From assembly GCA_022605955.1 (NCBI GenBank), contig JAKCOZ010000012.1, positions 25,294,015 through 25,358,014 on the forward strand: DNA of 64,000 nucleotides. Reading direction: 5' to 3'. Numbering within the stretch: position 1 is the stretch's first letter; the number at the start of each line of letters is the position of its first letter. Position numbers and translations under genes: made by a program. The notes beneath the pieces are model-generated. The model saw only the letters and a list, made by a program, of their open reading frames with translations. It was not told where the DNA came from and made no database searches. This document shows, one piece after another, positions 36,011-49,293 of the stretch. Source of the stretch: Rallus limicola. Lineage: Eukaryota > Chordata > Aves > Gruiformes > Rallidae.

Positions 36011-36496
36011 TCACAGAATCCCAGAATCACAGGGGTTGGAAGGGCCCTCCAGAGCTCATGGGGTCCAACCCCCTGCCAAAGCAGGGTCCCTAGGACAGGG
36101 CACACAGGGCGGTGTCCAGACGGGGCTGGAATCTCTCCAGAGAAGGAGACTCCACACCCCCTGGGCAGCCTGGCCCAGGGCTCCCTCACCCTCACTGGGG
36201 AAAAGTTCTTCCCCAGGTTGGTGTGGAACTCCTTGTGCTCCAACTTGAGGCCATCGCCCCTTGTCCTGTCTCCACAGACACTGAAAAGAGGCTGGCCATT
36301 TCCTCTGTGTCTCACACTTGAGATATTTATAAACATTAATAAGATCCCCTCTCAGGCTTCTTCTCTCCAGGCTGAACAGCCCCAGCTCCCTCAGCCTTTC
36401 CTCACAGGGGAGATGCTCCAGGCCCTTAACCATCTTTGTAGCCTCCTCTGAACTCTCTCCAGGAGATGCCTGTCTGTTTTATACCAGGGAGCCCAC
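36011..36496 (-). mobile_element. CR1 LINE fragment with pol tail
   Basis: Its 3' end at 36011 reads tcacagaatcccagaatcac on the plus strand. The inner part (about 36310-36480) encodes the CR1 pol C-terminal pattern on the minus strand, LERVQRR...[16 protein letters not shown]. The frame is disturbed relative to the 28.9 kb copy. It is 5'-truncated within pol. Confidence 0.94.
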
Positions 36497-36871
36497 ACTT
36501 TCTTATGTCTGTGTACAATACATGGGTTGGAGGGGAGGAGGAAGGGTTTCTTGGCCTTTAGTCTAAGTGATAAGATACATAGAAGGACAAAACCACTCTG
36601 CCTTGACACAGAAGAGAGGCCCAGACCCTGTGGCAATCAGAAGGGGAACACACAAAGCAATAACCCTATGTGATATGGTCCATAGCAAAAGAGGTTGTAC
36701 CTAAGGCTGCTTGGAGCCTGAGTGTTGCTCTGGGTCTCTTGCTGTCCCATCCCCTGGAAGCAAACGTGTGCTGAGAGCGTTTGCAAAGGCATGACAAGCT
36801 ATTTATTTTGACAAAACAAACATCACCAGACCCCTAGCATCTGGCGTTTCCTCACTAGCACCCACACTCAC
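36497..36871. other. unique sequence
   Basis: I see nothing in it. Confidence 0.4.
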
Positions 36872-36940
36872 CAGAAGCTGAATCACTTGGGGTACAGTTT
36901 TCTCCACACTCACAACAGGAACAGCACCAAAGGTCAGGTT
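36872..36940 (-). CDS. candidate internal coding exon (23 codons), product unknown
   Basis: On the minus strand TTCTG|GTGAGTGTG is a strong donor. The acceptor caccagccatccag has a CAG but a weak pyrimidine tract. Frame 0-0 is open and encodes a regular hydrophobic pattern, NLTFGAVPVVSVEKTVPQVI then QLL. A second frame is also open but cysteine-rich and less natural. It is of the same strand as the other candidates. No family is assigned. Confidence 0.28.
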
Positions 36941-39900
36941 CTGGATGGCTGGTGTTTGATCTCAGACCAGTTTTCCCACCTGTTCTCAAGGAAACCTTCT
37001 GGAGGAGTGACAGGTGAAGTGATCAGCAATGGGCAAGTCATTAATTAATAAGAAATTCACAGAGTTATTGCTCAATAGAGGTAGCACCTACACTCAACCT
37101 GCCCTCCTCCTCCCCAACCTCCATGCCATGGCCTATAAGCAGTTTGTTTAGTATTTTTAGAGAAGGACCCCAGAAGTAGGGGCAGGTGACTTCAATGCTT
37201 GTACACAAAAGCCTCATGAAATCCTGCTAACTTCAGTCTCAAAGCCCCATAACCCTTCCAAACCTGGGAAAAGATGCTTTCCAGACAAGGACATGGGCAC
37301 AGCCTGCCACAACACAGTAAAGTGGTAGAAGAGAGGAGATTTAAATTATTTAGCTTGGGTGGTTTTGAGTTGGATAAAGCCCTAGGCAACCTGCTCTGAC
37401 CCTTGAAGCCACACGTGTGGGTGTACTATCACACCATGTCTTCTGCCTCCAGCAGCGGCTATCATGTTTTTTAGGCACCTGTGTTTCTGTTCTCTCTCCC
37501 CAACAGCAAGAGCAGAAAGGGTGTAACAAATTTCACACTGAACCCTCTTCAGAAGTTTGAGAGAATAAATTGTGATGAGGACTACACAGAGCTGAGACTC
37601 GCTGCTGGGTAACCAGCACTTCTGACCTCCAACATGAGGCTTTACAAGCCGTTCAGATGACAGCAGCTTAGACAAGAGACAAACCCACATCTCACAAAGG
37701 ATCAGAGAGCTTCTTATGAAATGGACACCTAACTCAGCCCTGTGACAAGTTCTCTGCTACCATAAAAAGAGACCAAGTGCTCACAACGCCAGGAAAACAC
37801 ATTAAAAATGCTGCTTGTTAATTTAGAGCTAGCTTTATTTACAAGAACTTGCTATTTGTAAAACATCCAAGCATAAACTAAGAGCAGGCAAGGCTTTGCA
37901 ATGGGTAGAAACTCTTGCATTGCAGAGCCCCAAACCACACCAGGCCTGTCCTGGCCTTTCCCTTCTACCTATTGTTACATTTTAATGTCTTGCTATGAAG
38001 TTTCTGGGGCTGTCTTAGGTTGATAAAGTCAACAGGCTGTGTTTTGGGTGGATATATCACCCTCCCAGCCTGCCCATTAAACCAGCTCCCAGGGCAGCAC
38101 CTGCCCAGTAGTGAGGGACTGAAGGGAAACAGAGCCAACAGGGATGCTGTGACACCTAGTAAGACTCAACCTGCAATTTTTATGTAATATATCCACCCCA
38201 ATGTGGCTCCAAACCCTAAAATACATTGCCAGCAAATACATATGCACAGCAAACACAAGCCCAAGCTCAGGTATAAATGTGGGGCTTATATAGGATCAAT
38301 GCTTGTGTTTTAAAAAACCAACACGCTGATGAAAAAAGATGGCATTATCACTGAAGTATTCATATTCAATTTAAAATGGATTAGAGAGCACTCAGAGTAT
38401 AAGTGCTGCACTTTAAGTAGCAATGATATTTCAACTATGTATACAGCACATTACATTTCATCTCTTTGTACTTCTTGGAAAGGCTTCAGTGCTGCTTCTG
38501 GTATCTACACTGTTATTAAAGCTTCTTGTTGTAATAAATTAAAGGGCGTAAATACTCTTTTATATTAATCCTTCACACTGTGTCCCACTCTTTGCTTCCT
38601 CAAGAGCACAGATGTAACTGGAGACAGAAGAGCGCTCCAGCAATGAAACCAAACAGGATGCAGCTAGAGCTGGTACCTACAAAAACAACCCCCAAGTTAT
38701 CTGGCAATTCAGAGGAGTAAAACTCATAGTCTTGCAGATTTTTCTGCTAGGAGGCCCTGGGTACCTGCACAGCACCGGGCACAGGATGCCCACACCACCC
38801 CATCCTGTGCAACGTACATGGGATGTGCCCACCCTTCATTCAAGCCTTTCCACAGTTGTAGTGCTGCAACTGACACAAAGAAATTGTGTGCAGTGAGTGC
38901 AGCAAATAGCTTTGCTCAAATCACAGCACACACACTCCTCACTGTTACCCAGCTTGTACTGATCTCTCTAAACCAACCGCAGAGAAAATTCCCATAAAAG
39001 CTGCATATTGCTTATTGATTTTCCTACTCATTTTATTACAGCAAGTTCTTTCTGAAGCCATACCACCGCTACTTGCTCCTTAGGTTGTAATAGTTTGTGA
39101 AGCCCTAAGCTGTAATTTAGTTTTCCTGCATGTAACCACGTGTACATGCCCATACTCAGACACATATCTTGCATAAAATATCACTGGTTCGAAATGGAGA
39201 AGAGGGATATCCATACTCCCACAGTTCAGAGATGACAATATAGCAGGTGCTTTCACAGAACAAATCTCCTTAATCCTCTCAGTGGCAGCAAGACTGGCTG
39301 CACCACCTAACTCACACAACTCCTCCATTCATCATCTCCATTGTATCTACCTTCATACTTTTTTTTCCTTAGAGCATCTGGGTACCCTTAAACTAATGAG
39401 ACCATGTTAGATCTGGAACTGTTGAGGCACCAGATTATGTTTTTAATCTGGAACTGTTAAGGCTGGATTATGTTTTTTACTTATTTTATTGCCATTGGGA
39501 GAATGAAGTTGCCTTCATACAGTTGTGTTTACCATACAGACACATCAGCTCATGACCTGCCCTCCACCTCACTGTATGACCATGTGTAGAGCACCACAGA
39601 GCTCTACTCCTCGTGTCTCCATACCCACCCCACCCAGAGACAGAGAACACTGAATTTTCATCCATTTCCCAGAATATTTTATTGTATACAGGTATGCTAT
39701 GAAAGCACAGATGTACAAAAGTCAAACAAATTATTTAGGATAACCAACCAAGCTTTGGGCTGCCACTCTTGTTTTTCATCTGGTGTTTCCTGCACGTGAA
39801 GTATCATCTCTTCAGTGGGTGGAATAATGTAGTAACAACAAATTAGGAACTGATACTTTACTGCAGCCTTATTGTCAAGGGAGAGATGCAGGAAAGTTTG

Positions 39901-42344
39901 AAAATAGCCTAAAAAAAGTCTAAAGATAGCAAGTGAGGGAGACAGAAGGAAAAATAAATTATAAGCTGAAAATAAACTAAATCTCATAATCTTAAATTAC
40001 CAAACTGGGATCAATAACATTAAAAATACACATTTTAATGACTTCTGACTGGCAGTTTCCAGGTGGGTAAGCTCTAAATACCTAAAAAAGTTGCCCAGTG
40101 TTGCAGGTGACTGATTGCTCCAGTCAGTACAGCCCTTTACTGAATAAAATCATATACAAAGTTCTTAAAGTGAAATAAAATATAAAATAAAAACATACAG
40201 AGAAAAGTATCAGCCTAATAACAGATTTGTTTCAGTCATCCTTAATCATTTCCACCCTAAGGACAAAACTATTTCTCTCCTTCGACGTGGCAGTGATGGA
40301 GCCTAAGAATGGTTTCTTCCCAAAAAAAAGCCTCAGACATGTTTGAAATGACTATGGTTTTGTTTGCAAACATTTGGTGTGAAATGGTAGCTGGCCTCTG
40401 ACTCTCTGACTGCTTTGTGCTTTGTTTTTAAGAAACAGCTGATGCCAGAAGTGGTTTCTTCCATTCTTCCCTCCTGCCCCAAATTTTTACAAGTGGGATG
40501 GGGAATATTCAAGGATGCTTTACATCTCATATTAAACAGTTTAGATTTAAACACAGTTACTCATCCATTTCTCATCTGTGTTTTGTGAAGCACCCCACTG
40601 CGTTCTGACAATTGCAGCAACTGAAACAGTTTTTTCAGGGAAGAAAGTGTTCTATGTTCAAACAGCAAGTGCCTTCACAAAGAGCGAGAACCACTGTAAA
40701 CAGCATAAAAACCAGTTCCAGGCACAGGGAGGGCACCTGGCAAAGTTTGGCATGTAAAGCTGGATTAAAAGAAAGGAGTATCATCAGGGAACAGAGGAAT
40801 CCTTTCACTGAACAGAACTTCCATGGCTTTGGCTGCTCACTTTGGTTCCTCACACCTCTTTTTTCCTGGCCACACCAGTAGAATAAACCGCTCTGAAGAG
40901 CATCTGCCAGCACACGACAAAGGTGCGCTTGGGGACGTCATCTGTGCTACAACACATTCCAGAGATGTATTTACCTTACTAAGCAGATATGTTGAGAGAA
41001 TCATTTACTCACTACAAGAACCACAAACCCTCCCATTAGCATGTAAATCACAGCTACCGGCATCGCTGATAATGTCTTTATATCAACACAATATTTTCTT
41101 TACACGGCCCTGTGCCTTCCACACAACAATCTGCAATATTGACAGCTCCAATCTCTTATTTAATTTGCCCCTGACCTTCCAGATAACGCTGCCCGTTATC
41201 TGCCTGGATTTGTTTCTTGACTAACAGCAATATTGTTCTGTAAAATTGCATTTGACCCTCTCGGAGGTGTGAATATTGAATTCAGACTAAACTCCTCTGA
41301 GGTATTTTCCTAGAAATTATTAGGCTGCATATACCTCTCATTATGTAATTCTGCATTAAACTCTGAAATATGATTTCCAGCCAAAAAATCCTGGACTTAA
41401 CAGGAGGCAAGTATTAATTTTTCTAGGAAATACTTTGCCAGAGTTCTCTTTTCAGTGTTGTTACACAATTCCTGTTCAGACAGTGTTGTTTTCCCTGATA
41501 CCAACTCAGTATCAGAATACAGAACGATAGGAGCCACATTTCCTTCAGGAAGCCTTTCTTTCCATCAATACCAGCAAATTTGCTTTTTATTTAAAGGTGA
41601 CAAAAAAATGAAATATGTTTTTTATTTCTTTAGATAATTATTGTTTCTTTAAGTAAATATAGCTATTTCTGGTTTTAAAAATATTTGAAAAGTTCCACTT
41701 AAAAATTTGAAAAGTCATTAAATTGGCACATGAGGAGGGTATAGAAAGGCTATTTTAGCATGATCAGAGGAGATGGAAAGAATGGCAGACTGCAAAAAGA
41801 AAATCATCATCGGTCCCATGACTCATTTAAATTAACCATTCTTAACTGGCTGCTCTTGGGAGATTTCTGCCATTTTTGTCTTCAAGTGTCATAAGGTTCA
41901 AACCTAAAGACAAAAACCTAAATGAAACCTCCTGGGCAGAAGAGGGATGAAGAAGAAATAAAATTCTGCATGGAAACACTTGAACAACGTACTTCAGAAA
42001 AGGAATTATTTAAATCCTAACTGAAAAAAAAAACAACAATTTTTAATTTTTCCAAACTTATTTTGAATTCTTCTATTTATTTGTGTTTTGATGAGTTTGC
42101 CCATTCAGAAGCCCCTTAAATACTGTGCCACAGTATGTCCTATAACACCCACCCTACAAAGTCAGTCACTGCACTACCTCTTCTGTAAAAGAATCGTTAC
42201 AGGCCAGGAACCTCAGAACATCATAAGCAGATGGGATACTCGAACCTTCTTAATAAATTAATAATGGATTTACAGGTTGATTAAATACTTTGCACAGTCA
42301 GGAAATATATCTATGTCACAGTTTTGCATATTTGGCTACTGAGA
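36941..42344. other. 5.4 kb of unique sequence, no CR1, no gene supported
   Basis: No transposon is recognisable. A 35-bp tandem duplication is at 39411-39480. The open frame at 40823-41224 (133 codons) has no splice or start support. The segment 41080-41350 is unusually free of repeats and homopolymers and could be a conserved noncoding element, but this cannot be judged without an alignment. Confidence 0.4.
39411..39480. repeat. two-copy tandem duplication, 35-bp unit
   Basis: Copy 1 (39411-39445) and copy 2 (39446-39480) share atctggaactgtt and gattatgttttt, with a few substitutions and one small length change between. Confidence 0.9.
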
Positions 42345-43507
42345 GAGGGCCAGGGGCTTGCAGAAAATGGCTGTGAGAGTCTTCTGCTGGCCTGCTGATA
42401 GCGCCTCTGAGAGTCACATATAGGAGACAAAGACTCCACCAGAACACGGAGTGCCAGGAAGGCTGCAATTTTGGCCCGTTCAGGGCACTGGGATGTCTAT
42501 TTGCATATCAATGTAAGCAGTTGACAGACACAACAGGCCGGGAAGGCCGGGGGAGGAGGACGAGCCCAGGTACCCGGGCAAGGGAGTGATGCTCCTGCAG
42601 CCCGAGCTGAAGCACGGGGAGTAGCCGAGGAACGGAGCCATGGAGGAGGCAGAGACCCGACCGGCCCGGTGGAGAGGCTCCACGCTGGATGGAGCCGGGG
42701 GAGACAGAGAAGATGCCGTGACTGACGTTGGGATGAGCCCCTGCCAGCACCAGCGACCTACAGAGATGAGCCAGACAGGTTTGCTGGGGGAGGAGGCATC
42801 ACAGCCCCGTGGAGGACTGGGACTGAGAGACACTGGGACTGATTGCTGCCTGCCAGATCAGAGATGAAGCCCGGTGGGAAGAGATTTGCCTTGGAGAAAG
42901 TTCCTGGAGGACTGGCTCTTGTGGGTGAGATCCTAGGGTGCAGCAGGGGGAGGGGGTGTGGAATGGATGCCCCCATCCCGGCCGAGAAGGAAACCATCTT
43001 GCAAGGGACTGACCGGAGCCCCATCTGCCAGTCCCTGCCCCCCCAGTCCTGTGCTGCGAGCAGGAGAGGGGAAGAAGGGAGCAAACTCCTGGCTAAAGGG
43101 CAGTCTGCTTTAGAATGGAGGGGTGGGGGGAAGGTGGTCTCCAGACCCCCATTTCCCCAGTCCCTGCCCCTCCTGGGCTGCGAGCGGGAGAGAAGAAGGG
43201 AGCAAACTTCTAACTCCAGCTGCTGAGGAGGGAGTGGGGGGGGGAAACTGTTTGCCTGGTTTGCATTTCTTTCAAGATTGTTGGTTGCACTCCTGACTGG
43301 TTTTTCACTGTTTCTCTTTAGTGCAGTGTAATAAATCAGATAACTTTCTCTTCAGCTCTCTGTGTTGAGTCTGTTTTGCCCGTGTCGTTAACGAGTTTGC
43401 CTCTTGAGCCGCCCAATGATGTTATTTCTCCCCTCTTCAACTAAGAGGGGGAGCAATAGACTGATTTTGGTGGGTGTCTGGCCTTTGGCCAGGGCTCAAC
43501 CACCACA
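42345..43507 (+). mobile_element. GC-rich ERV-type LTR, left boundary uncertain
   Basis: This block of roughly 1.1 kb is sharply richer in G+C than its flanks. Its right end is LTR-like: AATAAA at 43330, then cagataactttctcttc, a T/G-rich stretch, and gccagggctcaaccaccaca ending at 43507. That matches the ...CA terminus and R/U5-type polyadenylation layout of avian ERV LTRs. The left end has no certain TG terminus or target duplication. Open frames inside (for example 42843-43226) show no retroviral protein pattern. It appears to be a solo LTR in plus orientation; class unresolved. Confidence 0.6.
43017..43225. repeat. internal tandem duplication in the LTR, 129-bp period
   Basis: The segment around cagtccctgccc...ctgcgagc...gaagaagggagcaaac occurs at about 43017-43098 and again at about 43146-43225. 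Substitutions are small. Such U3 duplications are common in LTRs. Confidence 0.8.
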
Positions 43508-46500
43508 ATCCAGAAACTGTTAAACTAAAAATTTCACAACTTTCTCCAAAGACTACATCTAAGAAGAAAAAATAAATCTGGGATAATAGTGCTACAGCTT
43601 TTACAATTCTTTTTACTGCTGTTTATAATGAAAAAGATTTTACAGCTTGCTCAAAGCACCGGGTTACTGATACCCATAATTAAATTAAGTCCTTGTAATT
43701 TGTGCATATTTAGATGTTGCATAAATGCTTATACACTCCAAAACACAATTAAAAATAAAGCAATCTAAAGGAAGAGAACCCAGGTGCAAAAGTTTTCAAC
43801 ACGTGTAAGTAGTTTTCACGATTAAGAAACTGGCATAGAGGACTGTATTGAATAAAATTTCAAGAATTAAAAAAGTAAACTTTATATTTATGGACACATT
43901 ATCTCCAATTTCTGCTTTCATTGTGCAGCTGACAAGTCCTGTGTTATAATAACACAGAATTTATGTCTGAAACATCTGATGAAGCCCCAGTTAATAGGCT
44001 GCGCGAGATTCTTCAATAGCAGAGATTTGTGCTAATGTATACCAATTAGGCAACAAATCCATTAATTGGAAGTAAGGTGAATTGAGAATATTGCCTAATT
44101 AAATATGCCTGGATTAAGTATGGCAATAACACACTGTACATTCACAGTGAGGCAGGAAAAGAATTACTGGTGGCAACACAAGGAGCATATGCACGTGTTG
44201 AAACCCTTCTGCAAATGTTGTATTTATGTTCTTTTGTTTGAAATAATTTTCTTCCAGTGGAATGGCCACACAAAGTTAAGAGACTGGTTACTCAGCTTTT
44301 TGATATTAAAAGAAATAATCAAGCTTCTGAAAGGAATATTAGCAATATTAAAGTGGAAACATTTTTCAGATCGGGGCTTTTGACTAAAGCCACCTGGCAG
44401 TGATGACGGGCAGAGCTGGGATGAAAAGTCACACCAAGTTCAGAAGGCAGACATCAGAAGAATGTCAAACTGCTCCACCAACCTCTAGAGACTTCCCAGT
44501 CACACCAGAGACACATCTGCCAGCCCCCAGCAGCATGTAACCACAGGCACCTACGCGCTTCCTGAGTACTGCGATTTGGGCTGGCACCCTCTGTTTCACA
44601 TCCACCCCACCCTGGACATTTTGGGGGCAAATCAGAGTTTTCTCTGGAAGTCAGTTCCCCTCTTATGTCAAAGTTGAGCAATAAAACATTCACTTTGATC
44701 CCACCCAGGCACAGCTATGGCATAGCCAAACTGATTTGCCGGTCCCTGCCTGCACATGTGTCACTAGTGTAAGACTTGACCAACCTCACTTGTTTCTCAG
44801 AGTATCTGTATTCCCTGCACCAAAGTGGAGATGGAAATCATGTAAACTAGCAGGAACATGGTTTTATATTAAATAAGACACTTCAGGGCAAGATCCTATG
44901 AATTAGGTACCATCTCAAACACAGTAAGCTAATTACACAGAATTATAAATATCTGGATTTCTTTTCTGCCTACCCCTTCTAGCAGATCCCAATTCTTGAA
45001 ATAATTCATAACTGACTGAACAATTTATCTAATATTTTAGGCTTAAAATATTTTGAGGACAAAGAAAAGAAAACAAGTTAATGCAAACATTGAGAAGGGG
45101 GAGGAGATATCCAAGCAAGAAGTTATCTCTGCTTAATTAAAGAGTAAATAGTTCATATTTTCCGGGCCAATAAAAATAGTATTTTAGTCTTTTTATTTAT
45201 CATTTACACTTCAGGGAACATCTCTGAGATTGTTGCCTTGGTTATAAATATTTCATGGGCCAGTACTGTGCACATGTAACAGGCAGAATTTTATTTCACT
45301 TGTTAAAAGTCATCAGAACACTAGACACTCCCTGGTTGACTAAAGAGAATTTCTTTTTTCTTTTTGAAATTTATGGTCTCTAGAGAACAAGTGACCTTTA
45401 TTGCTGCTCTACAACTCCCGTTTATTGATGTTTCCTTTGCATATTGCAAGGTGGTGTTTACACTCATCAGTCATTATTGCTTTCACTTATGGTATTTAGC
45501 TGGAAAGCAAATAAGCAAGACAGACAGGGGTTTAGGGAAACATAAAACTCAAATAATTCTATTAACCACTGTACATTTTTAATACCTTTCATTAGCTTGT
45601 ATAGAGAGGGTAAAAATGACACCTCATTATATTTTAGTGCAGATTGCACTCAGGAGTGAAACATTACATAGAAATTCTGGACTCTGTAGTATTACATCTG
45701 CCAGGCTTCATCCTTGATTATATTCAGTCTAAATTATTTTCATAGTCTTACGCCTGGATGAACTCGCAGTCCGCGCACAGGGTTCAGTTAAAGGCACTGG
45801 GAAGAGGAGCTACATCTTTAAATCGGGTGGTGTGACAGTGCCTGTGATTTGCAATCTAGCATTCAGCAGAGGAAAACAATTTTAAAATCTCAAGAAGTTC
45901 CCAGCTGGAGGCATCGAATTATTTGTGTGCAAGTGTACGGGGAAAAATGTTTACTTACTCTGGATGGCAAGGCCAATTAATTTATGAATATTGCAGCACT
46001 TGCATAGACAATTGACAAAACCAGACACTGTTTCTACCTAATATTGTTACATCAAAAGCCACACACATCTTGTGAAGTCAGTCAGACTGGCAGAACTTAG
46101 TACAAAGCAGCACTGTCAAGACTGTGACCGCCCACGCGTTTCTCAGCAAGCAATTAGAAGGTCCCTATTTAATAACAGCCCCAGAATTGCTGCCGCCCTT
46201 GCTCTGAAGCAGGATGCTTGGAAGTCGTAAAGTCCTGGCTTTGACTGAGACATGAAGGGGGAAAAAAACCAACCCCAAACCCCTCAGCAAATACAGCACT
46301 TGATTCGTTTTGCCACCAGCATGGCAGGATCAGCATTGACAGTTCAACGCCGCTGATAATTTTTGAGCGATGCCACAGACTCCAGTCATTACATGTATCC
46401 TTCCCCCTGCCTAGCAATTCTTACTCCTTAAAGTAAGACTCCTGGGCTTTCTCAGGCTATAAACCAGAGGAGAACAATCACAGTCCCTCACAGGTGTACC

Positions 46501-49265
46501 CACAGCAGCACTAACACTTCGCTTCAGTGAAGTCAGCACCGCGTGCCCTGACACAGCTGGTTAGCCCAAAATTATATACAGCATCAGTTTAAAAAAGCTG
46601 ACTCCTTTCTCTAGCTTCTGACATTGGAAGGAGACATTGTCCCCCATGGTAAGGAAATGGAACTCTCAAGGAGGATAGACAGATAACAACTACATATTTA
46701 ATAGCTGTCCAGAGGTCCATGATTATAAGTACTACTGGGACATCCAAACACTCCACAAAATTCCCCCCAAAAAAGCCATAATACCTTCATCCTTGTCCTG
46801 AATTGCTTTGGAGAACCTCTGGGTAGAGCTTCCAGCCTGTTTCTCATGAGTGAAGAGCCAAGATGCTGTGCAGTGGCTCCAGCAGTAGCCATGACTTTGG
46901 CACTTCTTAAGTTTGGACTCAGTGGTGCCTGTGTAAAGCTAGTGGGTAATGTTTGTGCTATTGGTGCCTGCAGTTATACCTACAAGAAACAGCAGCTAGA
47001 TGAAACACTTGTTCATTAGCTAGATCCAGTAGGACTAGCACCTGTTCTCCCACAAGAAGGGGCACAACACACTGGGAGAGCTGAAGCCTTCCTACCCAGG
47101 ACTTTTTGTGTCTGTGGGCATTTTCTTGTGTTTAATTACCATTACCTACCTAAAACATTGCTTGTGCTCAGCTCTTTGGCCATGCCCCATGAGTACAGAC
47201 CAAGGAACAAACCTACTGTGGGGCAAATGCTTGCAGGTTCCACCCCCATAGTGCTCCCAAACCCTCTTCATGGATGCTGATGAGTGTGGAAAAAAATAGT
47301 TTGCTCTTTGAATAGCAGGATTTTTTCCTCTCTTTCTTGTACAGGGACTTTTCTCCCTGTATTCCCCCCCAAAACACTTCTTACAGGTTGAAGCTTTTCC
47401 TAAGCTTCACTGGAAAACTTGACTCATCTGGAAACAGGTTAGAATGATTGTCACCATGACCCCCCTTCTATACTGAAGAGCTAATTTAGCACTTCCTTGG
47501 ACATTATCAACTCCCCTACAACTCATGACTCCCCACAAAACACTGAAGACACCCTAGTTCAATGTCTGGAGGCATTAGCCTTGTATTTGATCCAACATCT
47601 GTGTTAAACAGATTGAAAAACACATGAAACTGCTAAATCAATATCTACAAATTAAAGTTATGAACATCTTCAAGGTCCAAACATCCACCAAGACTTATTT
47701 CAGTGTCTTACAGCTGGATCACTGCAATTCCTGCTTCCCACAGGTGCTCACCAAACCCTCCTTCTCCATAGACAGCCACACATGCTCTTCACACTAATCT
47801 GAAATGTTTCCCCCCCTGGGCAAACACAGCTGTAGATTCACACAGATTTTACAGTTCACACAAGTCCTCAGTTCCTTGCTTACTGCATTTCAATACCTGT
47901 AACTCCATTTCCCTCTCTTCAATAAAAAAAAAAAAAAATCACTGTCATCTCAAACATTGGCATCTCTGCAACAGCTTGAAATTTCAGCTCATTTTTTGTA
48001 TAACTTTAAGTTCACAAGGTTAGTTCTTAGAAATTAGCCCAAAATATGTGTGGCTTGCCACTCCTGCCACATTTACCAACAATCCATCTTTTTAATTTGC
48101 CTTTTTTTCTAGTTCATTCCAAACAGTGAGAGAAAAAAAAACCAAAAAACCAAGAGTATTGAAGGAACATATATTACCCTGTCCACAGCTGGAAGTGTGA
48201 ACTACATTGCATAGAAGGAAAAAATTAATCTTTATATGCATACATCTGTATCTTTTAACAACAGGCAGTGCTACAGCAGTAATAATGGTGGGATTTTAAG
48301 TGTAGTGACTTTTGAGATGTACCAGCAAAGAGAAATCTTGCTGACCATGTGTCATGCTTTAACATCTATACTGCTCATATTAACTATACTATTTCTTTCA
48401 CAAGTTGGTCCAGAGAGCTGTACTGATTCTGCCCTTCCTATTTTCTTTGGTCTTCCTCAGAGCACGGCAATAGAATAGAGCATCACAAACAAAGGCAGAA
48501 GTTTTTCTTCCAGGAAACCCTCAGTGGCTGCTTCTCCCGTGAAGAATGGTCCTTTCCCCCATGAGCTTTAATTAAAATCTTCTGCAGGCACAAAAGAGGG
48601 GTCAGAATTTACTTAAGAAAGCAGAAATATTCACCTGAAAGGAGCTGTGGAATGAAAAATGTATTAAAAAGTTGGGCACGAAACATGAAACAGACTCTTG
48701 ACTCCTTTCATTCCTCCTCATTCTCCTTAACATACATTGTAGGAGTTCTGTCCAGATGAATTCTTATAACTTTCTTCAGAAGAGTATTTTCACTGAAATG
48801 TCTGACCAGACAGATTTTTCTGATAGAAAACTAGATTATTTTCATTTCTACTGCTCTCTAAAGCTGATCTTTATTTTATTTTAGTAGAAATACTTGAGAA
48901 AGAAGCAAAAAACTCATTAATGAAAGGTTTTCAGAACGGTTTTCTACTGAAACGGTTCAAATGCCACAATGAATAAATGATCTAGAAAACTGGATTAGTT
49001 TTGGGGGTGGTTTGGGGTTTTTTAAACGTTTTTTATGCTGTTTTAGGGTTCTTCAATCTGGTGGCTCACTGCTGAGAGTGGGGCAAGAAGTTTGGCTCTT
49101 GCTTTGTGCCTGATTGATGGTGAAGGCTTTTTGCCAAAGCCTTCCTCCCTTTGCTACATCAGGTCTCTATTAACCAACACCACCTGAATCAGTCTGGAAC
49201 CCCTCTGCACAGACCAGGCAACTAATGGGCTAAATAAATACCAACAAAGATTACATACATTAAAA

Positions 49266-49293
49266 TATACACACACATACATATACATACACA
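49266..49293. repeat. imperfect (AC/AT)n microsatellite
   Basis: Alternating acac and atac units, interrupted. A second AT-rich tract with tatatata lies at about 49500-49566. Confidence 0.8.

Noticed and set aside
40823..41224. 133-codon plus-strand frame
   Set aside because: No start context, splice sites or recognisable protein pattern; this length occurs by chance in such a window.
42843..43226. 127-codon frame in the GC-rich block
   Set aside because: It lies in LTR-like sequence with an internal duplication; no protein family pattern.
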